From positions 1-15,146 of the forward strand of contig JAEZQS010000141.1 in assembly GCA_023412995.1 (NCBI GenBank): 15,146 bases of DNA, given 5' to 3'. The stretch comes from Pseudomonadota bacterium. Its GTDB lineage: Bacteria; Pseudomonadota; Gammaproteobacteria; Xanthomonadales; Rhodanobacteraceae. The notes under the pieces were generated by a model that did no database searches, was not told where the DNA came from, and worked only from the letters and a program-made list of their open reading frames with translations. The position numbers and the translations under genes were made by a program. This document shows, one piece after another, positions 1 through 4,822 of the stretch (position 1 is the stretch's first letter; each line of letters opens with the position of its first letter).

Positions 1-2
1 TG

Positions 3-230
3 TGCCCCCCCCCCGCCCCCCCCGCCCCCCCACGCGACCTGCTGCGCGGGCGCGCCCGCGCCCGCGGCATCGAGCTCGACGACGCAGCACTCGACTGGCT
101 CTTCACCCGCCGCAAGCGCGACCTTCCCTCGCTCCTCGCCCTGCTGGACGGCATCGATGCGGCGTCGCTCGCGGCGAAGCGGCGCATCACGCTGCCGTTC
201 CTGCGCAGCCTGCTGCAGGGCAGGGACTGA
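3..230 (+). CDS. hda: DnaA regulatory inactivator Hda, 3' end only
   Basis: Hda is a DnaA-related AAA+ protein that, with the DNA-bound sliding clamp, promotes hydrolysis of DnaA-ATP and so prevents over-initiation of replication. Only the C-terminal lid part is present. From position 33 the frame reads RDLLRGRARARGIELDD, followed by a helix with LDWLF, then RDLPSLLALLDGIDAASLAAKRRITLPFLRSLL and a TGA at 228-230. This matches the family's usual ending (RARLRGFEL, then LDxLDxAS, then AQRKLTIPF in E. coli, recalled from memory). Upstream of position 33 the frame runs into a poly-C tract giving only Pro and Ala, which does not resemble Hda, so the body of the gene is missing or corrupted here. 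It converges on prmA, with 77 bp between the stops. The family call is fairly safe; nothing can be said about the start. Confidence 0.78.
   Translation, partial: CPPPAPPAPPRDLLRGRARARGIELDDAALDWLFTRRKRDLPSLLALLDGIDAASLAAKRRITLPFLRSLLQGRD
5..31. repeat. Low-complexity poly-C tract at the sequence edge
   Basis: Twenty-five of these 27 bases are C, interrupted only by G at 15 and 24. The tract sits in the hda frame but codes only Pro/Ala where Hda should have ordinary sequence. A homopolymer at the extreme end of a contig is most simply a sequencing or assembly artefact. Confidence 0.7.
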
Positions 231-307
231 CCCGCGCGACCGGGCGCATGCGGCGCGTCAATCAAAGGAAGTCGCGGCGCTTCCGTGTGGCAGCCCTGGC
301 GTGCCGG

Positions 308-1204
308 TCACCGCCGACGGCCAGAGATCCGGACCCAGTCGTCGCGCGTTTCGACGCGCAGGTCGTCGAAGTCGGCGGCGTAGCGCTGCAGCAGTTCGTG
401 TTCCTGCCCGGCGAGGATGCCCGACAGCGCGATGGGCGCGCCGGGCCTGGTGCAGCGGGCAAAGCGCGGCGCGAGTTCGGCCAGCGGGCCGGCGAGGATG
501 TTGGCGACGAGCACGTCGGCCGGCGTGTCGGTGAAGTCTTCCGGCGCCAGCAGCGACAGGCGCGCGCCGACGCCGTTGCGCTCGGCATTGTCGCGGCTCG
601 CCGCCAGCGCCTGCGGATCGTTGTCGATGCCGGTGACCCGCGCCGCGCCGAGTTGCAGCGCGGCCAGCGCGAGCACGCCCGAGCCGCAGCCGTAGTCGAG
701 TACCGAGCGACCCGCGAGGTCCTGCGCATCGAGCCATTCCAGGCACAGCGCCGTGGTCGGGTGGGTGCCGGTGCCGAAGGCAAGGCCCGGATCCAGCCGC
801 ACCAGCGCACGCTCGCTGCCGTCGTCCGGCGGCTCCACGTTCCAGGGATAGATCCACAGCCGCCGGCCGAAGCGCATGGGGTGGAAATCGTCCATCCACA
901 CGCGCGTCCAGTCCTGGTCCTCCACCTCGCGGAAGCGCACCCGCGCCGGGTCGAGCTCGGGCAACAGCTCACCCAGCACGTGCAGCAGCCCGGCGCGGTC
1001 GGCCGCCGCATCGAACAGCGCCGTCAGTGCAAGGTCGTCCCACAAGGGCGTCTCGCCCACGCCGGGTTCGAGGATCGCCCGCTCCCCGGGCGTGCCCGCG
1101 TCGGCGTCGAGCAGGGTCACCGCCAGCGCACCGGCGTCCTCGAGCGCCAGTTCCACCCGCTCCTGCTCGGCAGCGCGCACGGTGAGGGAAAGTTCGAGCC
1201 ACAT
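308..1204 (-). CDS. prmA: Ribosomal protein L11 methyltransferase PrmA
   Basis: PrmA uses S-adenosylmethionine to trimethylate ribosomal protein L11 in the cytoplasm. The 298-residue product has the family's usual length. The N-terminal substrate-recognition domain begins MWLELSLTVR. The catalytic domain carries LAFGTGTHPTT (142-151), the SAM-binding motif I VLDYGCGSGVLAL (168-180), the acidic motif GIDNDP (192-197) and VANILAGPL (233-241), which replaces the NPPY-type motif in this family. I chose the ATG at 1202-1204 because the family starts at MWLEL-type sequence. The same frame stays open upstream through the repeat cassette to an ATG at 1357, but that extension only codes repeat-derived MGNGEW and unrelated residues. 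No Shine-Dalgarno is visible: the 12 nt before the ATG read AGCCCCCGACCC. It is the last gene of the aroQ-accB-accC-prmA operon and is separated from accC by a repeat cassette. Confidence 0.93.
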   Translation of the reverse strand: MWLELSLTVRAAEQERVELALEDAGALAVTLLDADAGTPGERAILEPGVGETPLWDDLALTALFDAAADRAGLLHVLGELLPELDPARVRFREVEDQDWTRVWMDDFHPMRFGRRLWIYPWNVEPPDDGSERALVRLDPGLAFGTGTHPTTALCLEWLDAQDLAGRSVLDYGCGSGVLALAALQLGAARVTGIDNDPQALAASRDNAERNGVGARLSLLAPEDFTDTPADVLVANILAGPLAELAPRFARCTRPGAPIALSGILAGQEHELLQRYAADFDDLRVETRDDWVRISGRRR

Positions 1205-1216
1205 GGGTCGGGGGCT

Positions 1217-1368
1217 GGGAATGGGGAATGGGGAATAGGGAATGGTCAGGAGCACAGGTATGGATTCACGCGCTTGGCGGACATGCGAAAGGGCCCGGGC
1301 ACCAGCAGCTTCGTGAGCTGCTCCCCGCTTTGGCTTCAACCATTCCCCATTCCCCATTCCCTATTCCC
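1217..1368. repeat. Heptamer-bounded cassette A (152 bp, noncoding), accC-prmA gap
   Basis: The left arm (1217-1244) is four 7-bp units: GGGAATG, GGGAATG, GGGAATA, GGGAATG. The right arm (1341-1368) is four units in inverse orientation: CATTCCC three times, then TATTCCC. The arms pair almost perfectly over about 29 bp, enclosing a loop of about 95 nt. The loop contains a perfect small palindrome, AGCAGCT-TCGTG-AGCTGCT (1304-1322). It also contains CCGCTTTGGC (1325-1334), a 10-mer found again at 3134-3143 beside the matching arm of the S23 element. The cassette starts 4 nt after the accC stop in the transcribed direction and ends 12 nt before the prmA ATG. I see no credible gene in it. It is most likely a shortened, non-autonomous relative of the element at 2738-3171. 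Confidence 0.85.
1304..1322. other. Perfect 7-bp inverted repeat inside cassette A
   Basis: AGCAGCT (1304-1310), loop TCGTG, AGCTGCT (1316-1322). There is no T-run on either side, so it is not a standard intrinsic terminator. It would sit at the tip of the longer hairpin formed by the flanking heptamer arms. Confidence 0.6.
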
Positions 1369-1372
1369 CGCT

Positions 1373-2737
1373 TCACAGCCCGATCGCCTTCTCGCGCGCC
1401 TCGGCCATGCGGCGTTCGAGGTAGTGGATGTTCTGGCCGCCGGCCTGGAAACCGCCGTCGGCGAGGATGCGCTGCTGCAGGGGGACGTTGGTCTTGATGC
1501 CTTCGACCACCATCTCGGCCAGGGCGATGCGCATGCGCGCGATCGCGGTTTCGCGGTCGCGGCCGTGCACGATCAGCTTGCCGATCATCGAGTCGTAGTT
1601 GGGCGGGATGCGGTAGCCGTCGTAGACATGCGTATCGACGCGCACGCCGGGGCCGCCCGGCGCCTCGAAGCGCTTGACGGTGCCGGGGCTCGGCAGGAAC
1701 GACTCCGGGTCCTCGGCGTTGATGCGGCATTCGATCGCGTGGCCGGTGAGGTGCACGTCTTCCTGGCGCAGGGTCAGCTTGCCGCCGGAAGCGATCAGCA
1801 GCTGTTCGCGCACGAGGTCGGTCCCGGTGACCAGTTCCGTCACCGGGTGTTCGACCTGGATGCGCGTGTTCATCTCGATGAAATAGAAGCGCCCGTTCTC
1901 GTACAGGAACTCGAACGTGCCGGCGCCGCGATAGCCGATGCGCAGGCAAGCTTCGACGCATACCTTGCCGATCGCCTCGCGTTGCCGGGGCGTGATGCCA
2001 GGTGCCGGCGCTTCCTCCACCACCTTCTGGTGGCGGCGCTGCATCGAGCAGTCGCGCTCGCCCAGGTGGATCGCCCCGCCCTGCCCATCGGCCAGCACCT
2101 GGATTTCGACGTGGCGCGGGTTCTCGAGGAATTTCTCCATGTAGACCTGGTCGTTGCCGAACGCGGCCTTCGCTTCCGAGCGCGTCATGGCGATCGCATT
2201 GACCAGGTGCGCCTCGGTGTGCACCACGCGCATGCCGCGGCCGCCGCCGCCGCCGGCCGCCTTGATGATCACCGGGTAGCCGATCTCGCGCGCGATCTTC
2301 GTGTTGCGCGCCGGGTCGTCGTCGAGCGGCCCGCCCGAGCCCGGCACGCACGGCACGCCGGCCTCCTTCATGGCGCGGATCGCCTCCACCTTGTCGCCCA
2401 TCAGGCGGATCACGCCCGGCGTCGGTCCGATGAACACGAAGCCGGACTTCTCCACCCGCTCGGCGAAGTCCGCGTTCTCGGACAGGAAGCCGTAACCGGG
2501 ATGGATGGCCTGCGCATCGGTCACCTCGGCCGCGGCGATGATGCGCGGGATGTTGAGGTAACTCTCCGCCGGCGGCGGCGGGCCGATGCAGATCGACTCG
2601 TCCGCCATCCCGACGTGCTTGAGGTTGCGATCGGCGGTCGAATGCACCGCCACCGTGCGGATGCCGAGCGCGTGGCAGGCACGCAGCACGCGCAACGCGA
2701 TTTCGCCGCGATTGGCGATGAGGACTTTAGAGAGCAT
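1373..2737 (-). CDS. accC: Acetyl-CoA carboxylase, biotin carboxylase subunit
   Basis: AccC carboxylates the biotin carried by AccB, using ATP and bicarbonate, in the first half of the acetyl-CoA carboxylase reaction of fatty acid synthesis. The 454-residue ATP-grasp protein keeps the known E. coli catalytic and ligand positions at identical numbering: K116, K159, the glycine-rich loop [10 protein letters not shown] (161-170), K238, E276, E288, N290, R292 (in [14 protein letters not shown]) and R338. The start at 2737 gives the canonical [16 protein letters not shown]. The ATG directly abuts the CATTCCC array of the S23 element, so the expected ribosome-binding region is pure repeat (CATTCCCATG) with no purine-rich Shine-Dalgarno. 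Translation may depend on coupling or reinitiation, or on an unstructured C-rich leader. The upstream partner accB lies 440 bp away because the element separates the two genes, which are normally close together. Confidence 0.97.
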   Translation of the reverse strand: MLSKVLIANRGEIALRVLRACHALGIRTVAVHSTADRNLKHVGMADESICIGPPPPAESYLNIPRIIAAAEVTDAQAIHPGYGFLSENADFAERVEKSGFVFIGPTPGVIRLMGDKVEAIRAMKEAGVPCVPGSGGPLDDDPARNTKIAREIGYPVIIKAAGGGGGRGMRVVHTEAHLVNAIAMTRSEAKAAFGNDQVYMEKFLENPRHVEIQVLADGQGGAIHLGERDCSMQRRHQKVVEEAPAPGITPRQREAIGKVCVEACLRIGYRGAGTFEFLYENGRFYFIEMNTRIQVEHPVTELVTGTDLVREQLLIASGGKLTLRQEDVHLTGHAIECRINAEDPESFLPSPGTVKRFEAPGGPGVRVDTHVYDGYRIPPNYDSMIGKLIVHGRDRETAIARMRIALAEMVVEGIKTNVPLQQRILADGGFQAGGQNIHYLERRMAEAREKAIGL

Positions 2738-3171
2738 GGGAATGGGGAATGGGGAATGGGGAATGGCTAAAGGCGGTCATCTCGCGTCCTCGCTCTTCTG
2801 CAGCACGTTCATCAGGGCGGTCAGCCGCGCAAACACCGCATCGACCTGCTGGGCGAAGTGTGGCGCGGGTTCCAGGTAGCGCAGGCGCACGGCGATCTGC
2901 ATCTGGGTAGCGAGTTCCGAAAGCGACCCACGGGCGATGGACAGGAAGCGCAGGTACTCGGCCGTCGAGCGGCGCGCCGCACCTTCCGCGATGTTGGACG
3001 GAACACTCACGGCGCAGCGCCGCACCTGCGGGGTCAAGCCGAATCGTTCGGCAGCGGGGAACGACCTCGAAAGCCGGTACACGGTCTCGACGAGCGCCAT
3101 GGCGTCCTGCCAGACGTCCAGGCGCTCGTGCGGCCGCTTTGGCGATTCCCCATTCCCCATTCCCGATTCCC
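2738..3171 (-). mobile_element. Heptamer-bounded element B (434 bp) carrying a four-helix-bundle gene
   Basis: The left arm (2738-2765) is four perfect copies of GGGAATG. The right arm (3144-3171), read on the minus strand, is GGGAATC, GGGAATG, GGGAATG, GGGAATC. As inverted repeats the arms match at 26 of 28 positions. Between them is one gene (2777-3160) whose start codon lies in the right arm. The element lies wholly in the accB-accC gap, beginning 6 nt after the accB stop and ending exactly at the accC ATG, and its gene points the same way as the operon. There is no transposase. No clear target-site duplication is seen; GCAT occurs at 2734-2737 and 3173-3176 but is offset by one base. In an mRNA the arms would form a long double-stranded stem, as in 23S rRNA intervening sequences that encode related proteins. 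That it is mobile is inferred from repeated structure and placement. Confidence 0.7.
2777..3160 (-). CDS. Four-helix-bundle protein, 23S rRNA intervening-sequence (S23) family
   Basis: The 127-residue protein has the conserved landmarks of the S23/four-helix-bundle family (related to the accessory protein Avd of diversity-generating retroelements): LDVWQDAM (14-21), ERFGLTPQVRR (38-48), SVPSNIAEG (52-60), EYLRFLSIARGSLSELATQ (68-86) and LRYLEP (93-98). These correspond to four amphipathic helices forming a small, probably oligomeric, basic bundle. Biochemical function in this family is not established; relatives are encoded inside insertions in 23S rRNA, and Avd binds nucleic acid and a reverse transcriptase. 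The ATG at 3158-3160 lies within the heptamer array, so the N-terminus MGNGES is repeat-encoded. No closer ATG in frame precedes the conserved core, though an alternative start codon cannot be excluded. There is no strong Shine-Dalgarno apart from the G-rich repeat itself (GGGAATCGGGA). It sits between accB and accC and has no metabolic link to them. Confidence 0.85.
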   Translation of the reverse strand: MGNGESPKRPHERLDVWQDAMALVETVYRLSRSFPAAERFGLTPQVRRCAVSVPSNIAEGAARRSTAEYLRFLSIARGSLSELATQMQIAVRLRYLEPAPHFAQQVDAVFARLTALMNVLQKSEDAR

Positions 3172-3177
3172 TGCATT

Positions 3178-3633
3178 TCAGCCAATCACAAACATCGGCT
3201 CGTCGAACTCCACCGCCTGGCCGTTGCCGACCAGGATCGCGACGACGGTGCCGCTGGCGTCGGCTTCGATCTGGTTGAACATCTTCATCGCCTCGATGAT
3301 GCCGAGGGTGTCGCCAACCTTCACCGCCTGGCCGACCTTCACGAACGGCGGGGATTCGGGGTTGGCGGAGGCGTAGAAGGTGCCGACCATCGGCGCCGTC
3401 ACCACGTGGCCCTCGGGCACGGTGCTGGCGGCCGGCGCCGCCGCGGCGGGAGCCGGCGCGGGCGCCGCGGCCTCGATGCGCAGGGGCTGCACCGGCGCCG
3501 GCGGCAACGCGGTCGCCATCCCCTTGGGGATGCGCGACAGGCGCACGATCTCCTCGCCTTCCTTGATCTCCAGCTCGGCGAGGTTGGATTCCTCGAGCAG
3601 GTCGATGAGTTTCTTGATCTTGCGGAGGTCCAT
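3178..3633 (-). CDS. accB: Acetyl-CoA carboxylase, biotin carboxyl carrier protein
   Basis: AccB carries the biotin that shuttles CO2 from the biotin carboxylase to the carboxyltransferase of acetyl-CoA carboxylase. The 151-residue product has an N-terminal helical segment ([23 protein letters not shown]), an Ala/Pro-rich flexible linker at about 44-71 and a C-terminal biotinyl domain (about 76-151). The biotinylation motif is EAMKM, with K117 as the attachment site; PMVGTFY (81-87) and the family-typical [12 protein letters not shown] are also present. A good Shine-Dalgarno, AAGGAG, lies 6 nt before the ATG and overlaps the aroQ stop codon, so translation is probably coupled to aroQ. The stop at 3178-3180 is followed after 6 nt by element B. 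Confidence 0.96.
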   Translation of the reverse strand: MDLRKIKKLIDLLEESNLAELEIKEGEEIVRLSRIPKGMATALPPAPVQPLRIEAAAPAPAPAAAAPAASTVPEGHVVTAPMVGTFYASANPESPPFVKVGQAVKVGDTLGIIEAMKMFNQIEADASGTVVAILVGNGQAVEFDEPMFVIG

Positions 3634-3642
3634 CGGGACTCC

Positions 3643-4107
3643 TTAGCACGCGGTGGAGGACGGATCGGTGCCGGCCAGCCGCCCGAGGGCGGCGGCCAGC
3701 GCGAGCTGGTAGCCATGGGCGCCGAAACCGGCGATGACGCCAATGGCGATGTCGGAGAAGTACGAGTGGCGGCGGAACGGCTCGCGCGCGTGGATGTTGC
3801 TGAGGTGCACCTCGATGAAAGGCAGCGCCACCGCCAGCAGGGCATCGCGCAGGGCAATGCTGGTGTGGGTGAACGCGGCCGGGTTCACCAGCGCGATGGC
3901 GGTGCCGTCGGCGCCTGCCGCGTGCACGCGCTCGAGCAGCACGTGCTCTGCATTGGACTGCAGCGCTTCCAGTTCGTGGCCGGCGGCGGCCGCGGTGCGC
4001 AGCAACCCGGCATCGATTTCCGCCAGCGTCGTGGTGCCGTAGCGGGCGGGCTCGCGCGTACCGAGCAGGTTGAGGTTGGGTCCGTGCAGGACCAGGATGC
4101 GCGCCAC
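3643..4107 (-). CDS. aroQ: 3-Dehydroquinate dehydratase, type II
   Basis: AroQ converts 3-dehydroquinate to 3-dehydroshikimate in the shikimate pathway. The 154-residue protein is typical of the small dodecameric type II enzyme: [17 protein letters not shown] (4-20), the catalytic-loop arginine R18 and tyrosine Y23, NPAAFTHTS (75-83), [18 protein letters not shown] (99-116) with catalytic H101 and R108, and [11 protein letters not shown] near the end. The start codon is GTG at 4105-4107, giving [15 protein letters not shown] lies 7 nt upstream. It is the first gene of the aroQ-accB-accC-prmA operon, and only 9 nt separate its TAA from accB. A promoter should lie in the 156-bp gap to tlpA, but I cannot place one with confidence. 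Confidence 0.96.
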   Translation of the reverse strand: MARILVLHGPNLNLLGTREPARYGTTTLAEIDAGLLRTAAAAGHELEALQSNAEHVLLERVHAAGADGTAIALVNPAAFTHTSIALRDALLAVALPFIEVHLSNIHAREPFRRHSYFSDIAIGVIAGFGAHGYQLALAAALGRLAGTDPSSTAC

Positions 4108-4263
4108 GGCCGACTCCGCGCCCGGCAGGGCCGGAAAGGGGCGGAAGTCTGCGCGAGCGCCCGCGTTTTGTCTAGAACCGCACCGTTCGGCGACGTTTGC
4201 CGCCGTTTCACGTGATTCGCAGGTTAGAGGGCCGGCCCCCCGGCTGGTATGTTGCCCGCCGCG

Positions 4264-4821
4264 CTACAGGTGCGGCTCCAGCCAGGCCTGCAGCGACTTC
4301 GCGTTGAAATCGCCGAAGTGGCGCGCCAGCACGCGGCCGTCGCGCCCGACCAGGACCGAGTACGGCAGCACCGAGCGGTCGTTGCCGTAACGCAGCGACA
4401 GGTCGGTGCCTGCGCCGGGTGCATCGAGCAGGATCGGGTAGGCGACCGGATGGCGGACGAGGAAATCGCGCGTGGGCGCCTCCTCGTCGGCGGCGATGCC
4501 GACCACCTGCAACCCGCGTGGGGCGAGGCGTTGCTGGGTCGCATCCAGCAGCGGCATCTCGGCCACGCATGGCGCGCACCAGCTGGCCCAGAAGTTGAGC
4601 AGCACCAGCTTGCCGTCCCACTGCGACAGGGCCAGCGGCTTGCCGTCGAGGCCGGGCAGGCGCGCGTCCAGGCGCTCGCTGCCGACGATGGCGGCCGGCG
4701 CGGCGTTCATGGCGGTCGCGCGGCTCGCCTCGGGCTGCAGCAGGCGTCCGGCAAGGAGGCCCGCGCCGGCGCCGGCTACTGCCAGAGCCACCACCAGCAG
4801 GTGGGTGCGGTCGAGCGCCAC
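4264..4821 (-). CDS. TlpA/ResA-family thioredoxin-like protein, membrane-anchored
   Basis: This 185-residue protein has a single N-terminal hydrophobic segment (about 8-28), then an extracytoplasmic thioredoxin-fold domain (about 48-185). The active site is WCAPC (C82 and C85), preceded by LLNFWAS, with the cis-proline at P153 in VLPYSVLV. TlpA/ResA proteins act as periplasmic thiol reductants, often for cytochrome c maturation or copper-site assembly, and receive electrons from DsbD or CcdA. The start is a GTG at 4819-4821, one nucleotide after the dsbD stop (TGAGGTG), so translation is almost certainly coupled to dsbD. This pairing supports DsbD being its electron donor. The exact client is unknown. 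The 156 bp downstream of its stop separate it from aroQ. Confidence 0.9.
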   Translation of the reverse strand: MALDRTHLLVVALAVAGAGAGLLAGRLLQPEASRATAMNAAPAAIVGSERLDARLPGLDGKPLALSQWDGKLVLLNFWASWCAPCVAEMPLLDATQQRLAPRGLQVVGIAADEEAPTRDFLVRHPVAYPILLDAPGAGTDLSLRYGNDRSVLPYSVLVGRDGRVLARHFGDFNAKSLQAWLEPHL

Positions 4822-4822
4822 C

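Noticed and set aside
1205..1357. An upstream start for prmA at 1357, giving a 349-residue protein
   Set aside because: The extra 51 residues are encoded by the repeat cassette and are not part of the PrmA family, which begins at MWLEL-type sequence.
1217..1368. Heptamer arrays as a CRISPR array or microsatellite
   Set aside because: The units are 7 bp and directly tandem without spacers, and they occur as inverted pairs at fixed positions relative to genes, which fits neither.
2..2770. A 922-codon open frame on the plus strand
   Set aside because: It runs antisense through prmA and accC, has strongly Arg/Ala/His-rich composition and no domain resemblance. It is a GC-rich shadow frame.
2734..3176. 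GCAT on both sides of element B as a target-site duplication
   Set aside because: The right copy is offset by one base from the array, and the other two cassettes show at best 2-3 shared bases, so this is within chance.
2727..3185. A 152-codon minus-strand frame starting [13 protein letters not shown] through element B
   Set aside because: It is a different frame from the S23 gene and contains none of its conserved motifs. It is kept open only by the repeat and high GC.
4208..4215. TCACGTGA palindrome in the aroQ-tlpA gap as an operator
   Set aside because: It is a single 8-bp palindrome with no second copy and no promoter that I can place beside it.
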